DNA of 64,000 nucleotides from Oscillospiraceae bacterium (GCA_017432615.1 JAFRIV010000048.1:1-64000), one strand, 5' to 3'; positions 7,068-16,691 are shown, numbered from the stretch's first letter. The notes: generated from the sequence alone by a model not told the origin. Numbers and translations: made by a program.

Positions 7068-8702
7068 TCATTCTCCCTTATTTTGCCGTGCAGAACCGTT
7101 ATATAACAGCGTCATCATGGTTACATCGTCAAACTGGGATGCTTCCCCAACAAAAGTATCGATATCCTGCTTGAGATTCCGAAGGAGATCTTCGCCGGAG
7201 GCATCGCGATTTGCATTGAGCGAGGCAAGCATTCTGCCGGTACCGAAAAGCTGATTCTGCATATCGGTAGCTTCCGTTACACCGTCTGTATAGACAAAGA
7301 TCCTGTCTCCCGGATTCATCTGGATCTCATACTCCTTATACCGGATGCCTTCCATCGCGCCGATCACAAGCCCGTGTTTGTCCTTCATAAGTTCAAAACT
7401 GCCGCCTGCACGTTTCAGAACCGGGTATTCATGCCCGGCGTTGGCAACCGTCAGTCTGCCGGTAGACAATTCAAGAATACCTACCCAGACGGTTACGAAC
7501 ATTTCCGCCTGGTTGTTGGTGCAGATGGTATCGTTTGTTTTGGTCAGGATCTCAGCTGCGGAACTGCCTAGCATGGCACAGCTCTGCAGGATGATCTTTG
7601 TAACCATCATAAACAGTGCTCCCGGAACCCCTTTCCCGGATACATCGGCAATCACTGCGCAGAGATGATCATCATCGACCAGGTAAAAGTCATAAAAGTC
7701 ACCGCCGACTTCCTTAGCAGGCGTCATGGTCGCATAGATGTCAAATTCCTTATGATCAGGGAACGGCGGAAAAATATGCGGCAGCATGCCGCTTTGGATA
7801 CGGCTGGCCAGAGACATTTCCGAAGTGATGCGTTCCTTCTCCGCAGTGATGGCAAGCACGTCACGGATGTATGCATTCATGTCCTGCTCCATCTGAGAGA
7901 GACTCTGATATAATTCTCCGATCTCATCCTTTGAGCGGATCGTCAGGCCGCGGAAGATCTCGGTATCCGCGGCAGTGCCTGCCTGTTCCGCCTCCACCAA
8001 CTGCTCAGCAGCATTGGAGAGTTTTCGAATAGGATCCGCAATGGTTTTTGCAGAAATGAAGATCATAATGGAAAGGGAAATTCCCGTTACAACAAGCATC
8101 AGCACCATCATCCGGATAGTAAACTGCTGCAGATCCTCCATCACTTCATTCATTCCGATATCAACGCCCACATAGCCAGCGCTTTCTCCTGTGGTGGTAA
8201 ACATCGGATAATAAACACTCATGAGCCAGCCGTACTCCTCATTGCTTACTATAGGGGGAATCGATTCGCCTCTGGACATTTTTTCGGCATTTTCAGCAAA
8301 AGCCCCTTTATAATACGGCTCATGAAAGCCAAGAGGAATGGCGCCTTCTGAAGGATCGGTATCCATGACGTACCAGACCTCGTCAATCTCCGGCTTTACC
8401 ACATACAGATATTCTATCCCACCTTTTTCACGGATCTGACAGAGAATCTGATAGGCATGCTCATACTCCTCATCCTTCTGCCCGGTTTCCAGATAGGTAC
8501 TGATCTTGTCCGGATTCAGATGTGAGGCGGCCACAGCAGCGATATTCATAGCAAACTGCTCAAATTTCTCATACATTTCCGTCTTATAGTGGAGATAACT
8601 TGAAGCAATGAGTGCTGCGCTCAGGAGGAAAGCAAAGGCCGTAAAACGCAGGGCGATCGTACGGCTGAGCGGTGATTTTACACGTTTTTTCTCCATAGAC
8701 AT
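7068..8702 (-). CDS. Membrane-bound SpoIIE-type PP2C serine phosphatase
   Basis: The 544-residue protein has, in order, a membrane segment (about 16-38), an extracytoplasmic sensor region of dCache-like length (about 40-215), a second membrane segment (222-245), a HAMP linker (to about 300) and a SpoIIE/PP2C phosphatase domain (330-540). Metal-binding motifs are GGDFYDF, DVSGKGV and QFDDVTMM. Such RsbU-like enzymes dephosphorylate anti-sigma-antagonist (STAS) proteins. The frame opens at 8873, but AGGTCAGGAA precedes the ATG at 8702, 11 bases after the MATE-ATPase stop. The pairing with an RsbW-like ATPase domain next door suggests a shared partner-switch pathway. No STAS protein is in the window. 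Confidence 0.9.
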   Translation of the reverse strand: MSMEKKRVKSPLSRTIALRFTAFAFLLSAALIASSYLHYKTEMYEKFEQFAMNIAAVAASHLNPDKISTYLETGQKDEEYEHAYQILCQIREKGGIEYLYVVKPEIDEVWYVMDTDPSEGAIPLGFHEPYYKGAFAENAEKMSRGESIPPIVSNEEYGWLMSVYYPMFTTTGESAGYVGVDIGMNEVMEDLQQFTIRMMVLMLVVTGISLSIMIFISAKTIADPIRKLSNAAEQLVEAEQAGTAADTEIFRGLTIRSKDEIGELYQSLSQMEQDMNAYIRDVLAITAEKERITSEMSLASRIQSGMLPHIFPPFPDHKEFDIYATMTPAKEVGGDFYDFYLVDDDHLCAVIADVSGKGVPGALFMMVTKIILQSCAMLGSSAAEILTKTNDTICTNNQAEMFVTVWVGILELSTGRLTVANAGHEYPVLKRAGGSFELMKDKHGLVIGAMEGIRYKEYEIQMNPGDRIFVYTDGVTEATDMQNQLFGTGRMLASLNANRDASGEDLLRNLKQDIDTFVGEASQFDDVTMMTLLYNGSARQNKGE

Positions 8703-8712
8703 TTCCTGACCT

Positions 8713-10464
8713 TTATAGTTGTATGACCAGTGTATTAAATCCGGAGTATCGGCGATAATAGAATTCTTTTGCTTTTTTTTGAACGATCCGGAGCCCGACA
8801 AGTTCCAGCTGTTTTCCCTCTTCCAGGTCGATCCCCTCCGTGTTTTCGGATAATGGGTCATATGCGAAAGCATTGTCCCGCAGATACAGGGTTGCTCCGT
8901 CTTCTTCGACCACTACCGTTGCCTGAATGTAGATCTCTCCCATGGAGTCACGAAAACGTTCCACAATAGCACAGCATATCTCTTCGATGGTCAGGCCGAT
9001 ATACATGGTCTGCTTTTCCTCTGCTCCATGTACTACGCAAAACTCCTGCATCTGCTGAACGACCCGATTAATGTCCTGATCACTCCCGGTGATCATTGCG
9101 GTACTTGCCTTTTCCGCATGGATCCGGCTCAGCTGATACAGGCCGCCGCGCAGCAGCGAGACGGGAATCCAGATCATCAGCGTAAGCACTTCTGCAAGCA
9201 GGAAGACATACCAGAAGGTGTCCATGCCTTTCAGAGAGCACAGAAAGAGCGCCACCAGATACAGGACAAAGCTTCGCAGAAAAGTAATCAGATACGCAAG
9301 CCACTCCTGGAAAATCGTCTGATAATAACCGCTGAAGATATAGTTGGCCGCTGCAGGCAGAATACTGAGAGCAAAGATGCGGACACCCATGGAGGTAAAC
9401 TGAAGCTCAATGCCGGTGGACATTCCGAAGAGGATACTGAACCATCTGGAAAAAAGAATCAGGATCACGGAAAACAAAGCAGAATAGAACTCCGCCCAGA
9501 AGAGCGCGAGATGCAGTGTGATGCGAATATTGCCAAGATTTCTCTCACTGCGATAACTGGAGAGCATCGGTTCGCTTGCGACTACAGCCGCTTCCGAAAA
9601 AGAATTGCTGAGCAGAGAAATATTATATACCACATCAAAAGCGGCAACCGCTGCTTCCCCGCCCAGGCGCATCAGCAAATGATTGACCGCAATCATCGTG
9701 ACGAACTGGTAAAGATACTGCAATGAAGTCGCAAACCCTGTTTTTGCAGCAAGAGGAACGGCGTGCCAGTCCATTTTAGCGAAGCAAAAGCGCAATTCCC
9801 CTTTTTTCTTCACGATGTGACGGCCGGTGATCAGAAGCATGAGCAGCGCGCCGACAACGGTGGAATATACTGACCCTGCCACACCCAGACGCATCCGGAT
9901 GATAAAAATATAGCTGAAAACAGTATCGGTAATACCGGAGACCGACATGGCAAAAGCAGCCGTTTTCGGTCCGTTGTCCGCATTGACGAAATAATAAAAC
10001 GGACCCTGTAAAAACATGATCGGGACAAAGATCAGTTGCGTCTGAACATAGGTGCGCGTGATGCTGTCAGAAATATTCGTTCCAAGGAGTACCATTAACC
10101 GGGGCAAAAATATCAGCCCCAGGGAACCCGTAATCAGATAGATGCCCAGCAGAAGCCTGACTATCGTCAGAAAAATACGGTTTCCTTCCTCTGCCTTTCC
10201 CTCTGCCAGAAGACCTGCGTAGTAAATCGAACCGCCGATAGAAAACCCGTAACTCAGGATGTTGTAAAAAAGGTAGATCGGCTGCCCGAAGCTGATGGCA
10301 GCCAAACCCGCCGCCCCGATCCGGTTGCCCACGAAAATACTGTCTACCACTGCGGCAACCGCCATCCAGAAACTGCTCATAACCGCCGGGATAAAAAAGC
10401 GATGGAACGCACCGCGAACAAAATATCGGTTTCGGTTAGAAAGATTATCTGTACGCTTATCCAA
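8713..10464 (-). CDS. MATE-family transporter fused to an RsbW-like ATPase domain
   Basis: The first 440 or so residues form a MATE/NorM-type transporter with about 12 membrane segments, starting RGAFHRFFIPAVMSSFW. The last 130 residues (from about 445) resemble a soluble HATPase_c_2 (RsbW/SpoIIAB-like) domain: IGLTIEEICCAIVERF is the N-box helix and LRDNAFAYDP the G1 region. RsbW-type domains are anti-sigma-factor kinases. A TTG at 10506 opens the frame, but GGGAGG sits 9 bases before the TTG at 10464, giving 583 residues. The fusion with a transporter, next to a SpoIIE-type phosphatase, is unusual. Transport substrate and kinase target are unknown. Confidence 0.85.
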   Translation of the reverse strand: MDKRTDNLSNRNRYFVRGAFHRFFIPAVMSSFWMAVAAVVDSIFVGNRIGAAGLAAISFGQPIYLFYNILSYGFSIGGSIYYAGLLAEGKAEEGNRIFLTIVRLLLGIYLITGSLGLIFLPRLMVLLGTNISDSITRTYVQTQLIFVPIMFLQGPFYYFVNADNGPKTAAFAMSVSGITDTVFSYIFIIRMRLGVAGSVYSTVVGALLMLLITGRHIVKKKGELRFCFAKMDWHAVPLAAKTGFATSLQYLYQFVTMIAVNHLLMRLGGEAAVAAFDVVYNISLLSNSFSEAAVVASEPMLSSYRSERNLGNIRITLHLALFWAEFYSALFSVILILFSRWFSILFGMSTGIELQFTSMGVRIFALSILPAAANYIFSGYYQTIFQEWLAYLITFLRSFVLYLVALFLCSLKGMDTFWYVFLLAEVLTLMIWIPVSLLRGGLYQLSRIHAEKASTAMITGSDQDINRVVQQMQEFCVVHGAEEKQTMYIGLTIEEICCAIVERFRDSMGEIYIQATVVVEEDGATLYLRDNAFAYDPLSENTEGIDLEEGKQLELVGLRIVQKKAKEFYYRRYSGFNTLVIQL

Positions 10465-10528
10465 GGCAGTGAACCTCCCAGACGGACGAATAAAATATCC
10501 GGACAATCAGAGCACGAAAATGAGAAAA

Positions 10529-11365
10529 TCAGAAGATCATTGTAAGAATGATGGCCAGCACGCCTGCTACCCAACAGTAGTAACCTATGCCGCGAAACTT
10601 GCCGTTTTTTGCAATGCTGCAGAAGATCCGGATGGAAATGATCCCGCCGACAATGGCAGCGGCCATCCCCAAAAGGCACATGGGCACATCGGCCAGGGAA
10701 AAAGGCAATTCCGCCGCATCAAACAGGCGGACCAGATTCGCACCCAGCATCACCGGAACGGAGAGCATAACAGCATATTTTGCAGAGAACTCACGACTGA
10801 GACCGAGAGAAATGCCGCCGGTATAGGCAACGCCCGTACGGGAGATGCCCGGGATAGCGGAAACTGCCTGGCAGAGCCCGAGGATCATGGCATCGGAAAA
10901 GGACATGTTGCGCTCTGTTTTACTGCCGTCCAGAAGGAAATCAGAGATATACAGTACAGTGCCCGATCCAATCAGCATAATGCCGATAAAAGCGTTCTTT
11001 TCAAAAAGCATTGCGATCTTTCCGCTGAGAGGAATGATCAGGATAAGGGGCAGCATGCTGATCCCCATCATCAGAAGCATTCGCACTGCAGGAAAATTTC
11101 TGCGTCGTTTTCCCGTTTGTACAGCAGCGGAACCAATGAATTCCATAATTTCAAATATAATTTCCGCAAAATCCTGCCAGAAAACGATCAGTGCAGCAAT
11201 AATCGTACCGAAATGCAGGAAAACACTGAATGCCTTGAGATTGAACCCTGAATTTGCCGACCCGAACAGATTGAACAGCACACTCAAATGTGCCGAGCTT
11301 GAAACCGGCAGATATTCCGTAAATCCCTGAACCAGCCCGAAAAAAATCGATTCAAAGATGCCCAT
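10529..11365 (-). CDS. uppP: Undecaprenyl-diphosphatase UppP (BacA)
   Basis: This 278-residue membrane protein dephosphorylates undecaprenyl diphosphate, recycling the lipid carrier of peptidoglycan synthesis; overproduction of the family gives bacitracin resistance. The catalytic motifs are GLVQGFTEYLPVSSSAHL (residues 9-26) and PGISRTGVAY. Eight or so hydrophobic segments are present. Its ATG overlaps the stop codon of the upstream aminopeptidase gene (TGATG), so the two are translationally coupled. The spacing to the downstream MATE-ATPase gene is 64 bases. Confidence 0.95.
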   Translation of the reverse strand: MGIFESIFFGLVQGFTEYLPVSSSAHLSVLFNLFGSANSGFNLKAFSVFLHFGTIIAALIVFWQDFAEIIFEIMEFIGSAAVQTGKRRRNFPAVRMLLMMGISMLPLILIIPLSGKIAMLFEKNAFIGIMLIGSGTVLYISDFLLDGSKTERNMSFSDAMILGLCQAVSAIPGISRTGVAYTGGISLGLSREFSAKYAVMLSVPVMLGANLVRLFDAAELPFSLADVPMCLLGMAAAIVGGIISIRIFCSIAKNGKFRGIGYYCWVAGVLAIILTMIF

Positions 11366-12744
11366 CAGGACCGGTAAACGGCTAAGACGCCTTTATATGT
11401 CATATAGCAGTCCAGCTTGCCGACCACCTCAAACGGAGCATGCATGCTCAGCACCGGAACGCCTGCATCAATGGTTTCAATATTGCGATTCGCCATGTAT
11501 TTTGCAATGGTGCCTCCGCCGCCCTGATCTACCTTACCCAGTTCAGCCATCTGCCAGATGACATGACTGTCGGCAAAAATCCGGCGTACGAACCCGACAG
11601 TTTCCGCAGAAGCATCACTGGTATCATATTTGCCGCGGGAACCGGTATATTTGGCAATTGCCAGGCCATAATTGACACGGCTGTCATTCATTTTTTCTGA
11701 GACATCCGGATAAGTGGGGTCAAAAGCGTTGGTCACATCTGCAGAAAGGCAGAAGGATTTTTCATAACAGCGGCGAAGATCCACTCCCTGCGCTACACAC
11801 AGATCCTTCATAAAGCAGTCAAAAGCGGCACTTTGCATACCTGTTACCCCATCGGAACCGATCTCTTCTTTATCTGCCAGAATGCAGACACAGGTCCGGC
11901 GGGGATCCTTTACGTCAAAAACGGCTTTCAGCTCGGCATAGGCACAGGAACGGTCATCATGGCCGTAGCCGCCGATCATGGACCGGTCAAACCCGATTTC
12001 CGTCACATCAAAGGCGGGTACTGCGCAAAGCTCTGCGGAAAGGAAATCCTCCTCGGTGATCCCGTAGTTGTCGTTGAGGATACTCAGCACAGCAAACTTG
12101 ACTTTGTCCTTTTCATCGTCATCATAAGGGACGCTTCCAATCAGAATATTTAATGCTTCCCCGGTAATGCCTTCGGCCAGTGTTTTCTTCATCTGATCCT
12201 GAGCCAAATGCGGAAGAAGATCCGTGATGACAAATTTCGGTTCTCCGGGATTTTTCCCAACAGTGATCTCAATGGTGGATCCGTCCTTCAGAGAAACGAC
12301 ACCATGCAGCTCCAGCGGAATGGCGACCCACTGATATTTTTTTATGCCGCCGTAGTAATGCGTTTTGAAAAAAGCCAGTTCGTCACTCTCATACAGCGGA
12401 TTCTGCTTCAGGTCAAGCCTGGGGCAATCGACATGAGCGCCGGCAATCACCGCACCCTGCGCAAGGCTTTCCTGCCCGATCACTGCAAGCAAAAGAGATT
12501 TCCCTCTGTTGCTGCGATAGACTTTACTGCCCGGAGCCAAAGTCATGCCCGGCTCAAACGGCACAAAACCGTTCTCTTTTGCAAGGGCAATGGCATTTGC
12601 AACAGCTTCTCTCTCCGTTTTTGAAGCGTCAAGGAACTTCATATAGTCCTGCGCATACTCCTCCACCAACGCATGTTCGGAAGCGTCGATCTGTTCATAG
12701 CCGTTTTTACGCTCGTAAAAGAGCTGCTTTCTCAAATCATCCAT
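11365..12744 (-). CDS. M18-family zinc aminopeptidase
   Basis: The 459-residue protein is a cytosolic M18 metalloaminopeptidase (aspartyl aminopeptidase/ApeA type), which removes N-terminal residues from peptides using two metal ions. Visible ligand motifs are GAHVDCPRLD (His and Asp of the first site), ADKEEIGSDGVTG (catalytic Glu pair) and GYGHDDRSCAY; the final His lies in VLSMHAPFEV. It overlaps the upstream Sua5-CoaE gene by 8 bases and uppP by one, and so sits inside one leftward operon. Substrate preference cannot be read. Confidence 0.92.
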   Translation of the reverse strand: MDDLRKQLFYERKNGYEQIDASEHALVEEYAQDYMKFLDASKTEREAVANAIALAKENGFVPFEPGMTLAPGSKVYRSNRGKSLLLAVIGQESLAQGAVIAGAHVDCPRLDLKQNPLYESDELAFFKTHYYGGIKKYQWVAIPLELHGVVSLKDGSTIEITVGKNPGEPKFVITDLLPHLAQDQMKKTLAEGITGEALNILIGSVPYDDDEKDKVKFAVLSILNDNYGITEEDFLSAELCAVPAFDVTEIGFDRSMIGGYGHDDRSCAYAELKAVFDVKDPRRTCVCILADKEEIGSDGVTGMQSAAFDCFMKDLCVAQGVDLRRCYEKSFCLSADVTNAFDPTYPDVSEKMNDSRVNYGLAIAKYTGSRGKYDTSDASAETVGFVRRIFADSHVIWQMAELGKVDQGGGGTIAKYMANRNIETIDAGVPVLSMHAPFEVVGKLDCYMTYKGVLAVYRS

Positions 12745-13945
12745 GTCGGTAATTCTCCTTTAGCAATTGATTCATTTTTTCTCTCAGGGCTTCTTCCGTC
12801 CCGTCATTATTGATTACATAAGTACAGCGCCTGCGATAGTATTCTTCCGCTTTCTGCGCACGAATACGTTTCAGGGCATCGGATGCGGAAATCCCGTCTC
12901 TTGCCATAATACGCTTCCGGCGTGTTTCCTCTGAGGCAACGACAGCAACCGTGTAATCACAGAGAGCATCCGCACCGGAGGAAAACAGTTCCACGGCATC
13001 GATCACTGCAAGCTTCCCTCCCTCCATGGCAAAGCGGCGAAGTGCCTCTCTGACGGCATCCATTATGTGGCGATGGGAGATCGCATTCAGATCTGCCAGT
13101 GCCTGTTCATCGGAAAACACCTGAAGGGCAAGTTTTTTACGGTCAACTTCTTCCCCGGAAACAGCAGACGGGAACCGTTCTTTCAGGTCTTTTTTCAGTG
13201 CTTCCGACTCCTTTAACAGTTTGTGATAAAGGGCATCACAATCCATCAGCAAAGCTCCGGAGGCTTCCAACGCTCTCATTGCTGAAGATTTTCCGCTGCC
13301 CGTCAAACCTGTGATGCCGATGACCTGCATTTGCGCGACCAGTGCGTCCGCAATTTCCTCTTCCGGCAGAGCCCCCCGGCGAAGGATGCGGTAAGGCCGG
13401 GAAGACATGTCAAGAATCGTGGATTCGAGACCCAGCGTGCACTTTCCTCCGTCAATCACGGCATCGATCTCCCCATCAAATACAGACAGGACGTCCTGCG
13501 CCGTCTTCGGGCTTGCTGCCCCGGAAAGATTGGCAGAGGGTGCTGCAAACGGGACCCCTGACGCCTGAAGCGCTGCCAGCGTAAGAGCATGATCCGGGCA
13601 GCGAAGCCCCACTGTTTTTCCTCCTGCCAGAACGATCGGCGGGATCTTGTCCCTTGCCGGGAGCACAATAGTAAGCGGGCCCGGCCAGAACTTTTCGGCA
13701 AGCTTCTTTGCCTCCTCCGGCACAACCTCTGCATAGGACTCCATTGCTGCAGGAGAGGGCACCATCAGCGAAAGCGGTTTTACGGGCGGTCTGCCTTTCA
13801 CTTCATAGATCTTCTCCACGGCAACGGCATCCAGCGCATTGCCGGCCAGGCCATAGACCGTCTCCGTCGGGACAGCCACAAGGCCTCCCGCTTTTATGAG
13901 CTCCGGTGCATCCCCGATGGAATTATGAAAAACCTTTGTCTGCAT
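12737..13945 (-). CDS. Fusion of threonylcarbamoyl-AMP synthase and dephospho-CoA kinase
   Basis: Residues 1-207 are a Sua5/YciO/YrdC (TsaC) domain, with KAGGLVAVPTETVYGLAGNA and the S-A-N-L-SG motif. It makes threonylcarbamoyl-AMP for the t6A modification of ANN-decoding tRNAs. Residues 208-402 are CoaE: P-loop GITGLTGSGKS, DCDALYHKL, and AVIDAVELFSSG. CoaE carries out the last step of coenzyme A synthesis. The two are joined without a stop. A Met at the junction (MQVIGITG) could allow an internal start. Both domains look complete. prfA lies 3 bases upstream; prmC, often between prfA and sua5, is missing. Confidence 0.93.
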   Translation of the reverse strand: MQTKVFHNSIGDAPELIKAGGLVAVPTETVYGLAGNALDAVAVEKIYEVKGRPPVKPLSLMVPSPAAMESYAEVVPEEAKKLAEKFWPGPLTIVLPARDKIPPIVLAGGKTVGLRCPDHALTLAALQASGVPFAAPSANLSGAASPKTAQDVLSVFDGEIDAVIDGGKCTLGLESTILDMSSRPYRILRRGALPEEEIADALVAQMQVIGITGLTGSGKSSAMRALEASGALLMDCDALYHKLLKESEALKKDLKERFPSAVSGEEVDRKKLALQVFSDEQALADLNAISHRHIMDAVREALRRFAMEGGKLAVIDAVELFSSGADALCDYTVAVVASEETRRKRIMARDGISASDALKRIRAQKAEEYYRRRCTYVINNDGTEEALREKMNQLLKENYRHG

Positions 13946-13948
13946 TTG

Positions 13949-15019
13949 TTATTCCTCGCCCTGCCGGCTGAGTTTTTCCGCCTGATCCTGCGCAATCAGC
14001 GCATCAATGATCTCATCCAGATTTCCGTCTATCACATGCTGAAGATTAAAATTTTTGACCTCCCCGGTGAGACGATGATCCGTCACGCGGTTTTGCGGAA
14101 AATTATAGGTTCGGATCCTGTCGCTTCTGTCTCCTGACCCGACCTGACTTTTCCGCTGTGCAGCCACAGAAGCGTCCTGCTTTGCCTGCTCCATTTCATA
14201 GAGTTTGGCGCGGAGGATCTGCAGTGCCTTATCTTTGTTCTGATACTGGCTGCGCTCATTCTGGCATTCCACCACGATGCCCGTGGGGAGATGCGTGACG
14301 CGTATCGCGCTGGATGTTTTGTTGACCTTCTGCCCGCCTGCACCGGAAGAACGAAACACATCGATCCTCACATCGTTCAGATCCAGCCTGAAATCCACTT
14401 CATCCACTTCCGGAAGCACAGCAACCGTGGCAGCCGAAGTATGGATCCTTCCGCCGGATTCCGTCACGGGAACCCGCTGTACACGATGGCCGCCGGCTTC
14501 ATACTTCAGGCGGGAGTATGCCCCTTCACCCTCGATAACAAAATCGATTTCCTTGATACCGCCCAGTTCTGTCTCACTGATATTGGATATTTCCGTCTTC
14601 CAGCCTCGCGCTTCGGCGTACATGGCATACATCCGGTACAGATCGGAAGCGAAAAGAGCACCTTCTTCCCCGCCTACACCGCCTCTGATTTCAAAAATGA
14701 CATTTTTTTCATCGTTGGGGTCTTTCGGAAGAAGAAGCAGGCGGATCCGCTGTTCCAGGGCTTCCCGACGGGTTTTGGCTTCGTCGTATTCCTCCCTGGC
14801 AAGCTGAGCCAGCTCGGGATCTTCCATCAATTCCAGTGCAGAGGCCATGGACTTTCCCGCTGCCAGATATTCCTGATAAGCACCGGCGACAGGCGCAATG
14901 CCGCTCAATTCTTTCTGGCAGCGGGCATAGGCAGACGCATCGGAATATACTTCCGGCTGGCTGAGCCTCTCCTGTAATTCTTCATATTGCCTTACAACGG
15001 CATCAAGGTGCTCAAACAT
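13949..15019 (-). CDS. prfA: Peptide chain release factor 1
   Basis: The 356-residue protein has the GAGGQ tripeptide loop that triggers peptidyl-tRNA hydrolysis and the RF1-type motif HRVQRVPVTESGGRIHTSA, where PVT is the stop-codon recognition tripeptide of RF1 (UAA/UAG). The length is standard. It is the first gene of the leftward run that continues through sua5-coaE, aminopeptidase and uppP. A clear promoter (15048-15076) lies upstream. Confidence 0.97.
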   Translation of the reverse strand: MFEHLDAVVRQYEELQERLSQPEVYSDASAYARCQKELSGIAPVAGAYQEYLAAGKSMASALELMEDPELAQLAREEYDEAKTRREALEQRIRLLLLPKDPNDEKNVIFEIRGGVGGEEGALFASDLYRMYAMYAEARGWKTEISNISETELGGIKEIDFVIEGEGAYSRLKYEAGGHRVQRVPVTESGGRIHTSAATVAVLPEVDEVDFRLDLNDVRIDVFRSSGAGGQKVNKTSSAIRVTHLPTGIVVECQNERSQYQNKDKALQILRAKLYEMEQAKQDASVAAQRKSQVGSGDRSDRIRTYNFPQNRVTDHRLTGEVKNFNLQHVIDGNLDEIIDALIAQDQAEKLSRQGEE

Positions 15020-15047
15020 GGTCTTCCCCCAATGAACTATTCAGAGT

Positions 15048-15076
15048 ATTTTATCATATTTCTATAAATATGTAAA
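15048..15076 (-). promoter_or_regulatory. prfA operon promoter
   Basis: On the minus strand, TTTACA (15071-15076) and TAAAAT (15048-15053) are spaced by 17 bases. They lie about 30 bases before the prfA start codon. Confidence 0.7.
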
Positions 15077-15078
15077 CC

Positions 15079-15109
15079 AAAAAAAATGGCTTCCTGTTCA
15101 GGAAGCCAT
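15079..15109 (-). terminator. liv operon terminator
   Basis: ATGGCTTCC pairs with GGAAGCCAT (15086-15109) and is followed on the minus strand by T7. It lies 30 bases past the livF stop and just upstream of the prfA promoter, so it separates two leftward units. Confidence 0.9.
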
Positions 15110-15139
15110 AACGATTTATAAGGGCAACAACCAGAGATC

Positions 15140-15850
15140 CTACGTCCCCAGATAAGCTTTCCTCACATCTTCATTGACGAGCAGTTCCTGCCCGGAACCG
15201 GACATTGTGATTCTGCCGGTTTCCAGCACGTAGGCGAAATCCGCCGTTTTCAGTGCCATATTGGCATTCTGCTCGATCAGGAGGACCGTTACCCCCTGAT
15301 TGTTGATCTCACGAATGATATCGAATATTCCTTTGACAACAATCGGTGCAAGTCCCAGAGATGGTTCATCCATCATAATGAGCTTCGGCAGGCTCATCAG
15401 TGCCCGGCCGACAGCCAGCATCTGCTGCTCTCCGCCGGAGAGTGTGCCGCCTGCCTGCCAGGAACGTTCCTTCAGGCGGGGGAACAGTTCATAGACCCAT
15501 TGCAGGTCTCCGGAGATATCGTCATTACGAAGATATGCCCCAATACGAAGGTTTTCCAGCACACTGAGGTTTGGGAAGATCTTTCTGCCTTCCGGTACAA
15601 GCGTAATCCCTTTTTTTACAATATCACTGGAGTTCAGATGGGTAATATCATCTCCACGGAAAAGGATCTTTCCGCCTGCAGGCCTGACCAGCCCGGCGAT
15701 AGAGCGCAAGGTTGAGCTCTTCCCTGCTCCGTTGGAACCAATGAGAGTGATAATGCTTGCTTCAGGAACTTCAAAACTGATTTCTTTTACAGCTTCTATT
15801 CCCCCATAATTTACTTTCAGGTCTTGAATGGAAAGAATTGTTTCAGCCAT
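15140..15850 (-). CDS. livF: Branched-chain amino acid ABC transporter ATPase LivF
   Basis: This 236-residue ATPase is the second nucleotide-binding subunit of a Liv-type importer. Walker A is GSNGAGKSS, the signature is LSGGEQQML, and Walker B is LIMMDEPSLGLAP; VPEGRKIFPNLSV is typical of LivF. It acts at the inner face of the membrane with LivG, LivH and LivM. It overlaps livG by 8 bases and is the last gene of the operon, followed by a strong terminator. Confidence 0.95.
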   Translation of the reverse strand: MAETILSIQDLKVNYGGIEAVKEISFEVPEASIITLIGSNGAGKSSTLRSIAGLVRPAGGKILFRGDDITHLNSSDIVKKGITLVPEGRKIFPNLSVLENLRIGAYLRNDDISGDLQWVYELFPRLKERSWQAGGTLSGGEQQMLAVGRALMSLPKLIMMDEPSLGLAPIVVKGIFDIIREINNQGVTVLLIEQNANMALKTADFAYVLETGRITMSGSGQELLVNEDVRKAYLGT

Positions 15851-16691
15851 CTTCCGATACCCCCAAATACGCTTCGATCACTTTCGGATCAGACTGGACA
15901 TCCATCGGTGTTCCTTTCGCAATCAGTTTTCCAAAATCGATGACATAGATACGGTTAGAAAACTTCATAACCAGATCCATATGATGTTCGATCATAAATA
16001 TCGTCAGGTGATACCGGTCTTTAATCTCAACTATGAATTCACCGAGTTCTGCTGTTTCCTGGGGATTCATGCCGGCAGCAGGCTCATCCAGAAGAAGAAG
16101 TTTAGGTTCTGTTGCAAGGGCACGGGCAATTTCAAGATGCCGCTGCAGCCCATACGGAAGGCTGCCGGCTATTTCATTTTTATACTGGACGAGATTCTGT
16201 TCTTCCAGTATCTCCATTGCGCGTTTTCGCATCCGTTGCTCTTCTTTTCCGTTAAGATGCAGTGCAGCTGAAAAGAAATTCTGTTTTGCACGCATATGTT
16301 CTGCAATCAAAACATTTTCAAAAACAGAAAGCTTGGAAAACAGACGGATATTCTGAAATGTCCTTGCAATGCCAAGCTTCGTGATCTCATCGGGAGTATG
16401 TACAACAGGTTTCATGTTGACATACATTTCACTGTTGTATCCCTGATAAGCAGCTTTCATCTTCCCTTGCGGATGGTTGCGTGCAATCGGTTCTCCATAA
16501 AAAGAAACCAGCCCGTTTGTCGGTTCATAAACACCTGTGATACAGTTGAAAGCTGTCGTTTTCCCTGCTCCGTTCGGGCCGATCAAAGCGATGATCTCAC
16601 CTTGGTTGACATCCAGAGATAGGTTGTTCACTGCAACCACTCCGCCAAACTGCATAGTCACATTTTCCAGATGTAAGACATTCTCAGCCAT
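15843..16691 (-). CDS. livG: Branched-chain amino acid ABC transporter ATPase LivG
   Basis: The 282-residue ATPase has Walker A GPNGAGKTT, the degenerate signature LPYGLQRHLEIARAL seen in LivG proteins, and Walker B LLLLDEPAAGMNP. It drives uptake of Leu/Ile/Val or related amino acids by the Liv complex. It overlaps livM and livF by 8 bases on each side, so all three are co-transcribed and coupled. Confidence 0.95.
   Translation of the reverse strand: MAENVLHLENVTMQFGGVVAVNNLSLDVNQGEIIALIGPNGAGKTTAFNCITGVYEPTNGLVSFYGEPIARNHPQGKMKAAYQGYNSEMYVNMKPVVHTPDEITKLGIARTFQNIRLFSKLSVFENVLIAEHMRAKQNFFSAALHLNGKEEQRMRKRAMEILEEQNLVQYKNEIAGSLPYGLQRHLEIARALATEPKLLLLDEPAAGMNPQETAELGEFIVEIKDRYHLTIFMIEHHMDLVMKFSNRIYVIDFGKLIAKGTPMDVQSDPKVIEAYLGVSEDG

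Noticed and set aside
10295..11251. Plus-strand open frame (318 codons) over uppP and the MATE gene
   Set aside because: It crosses two well-supported minus-strand genes and shows no family motif.
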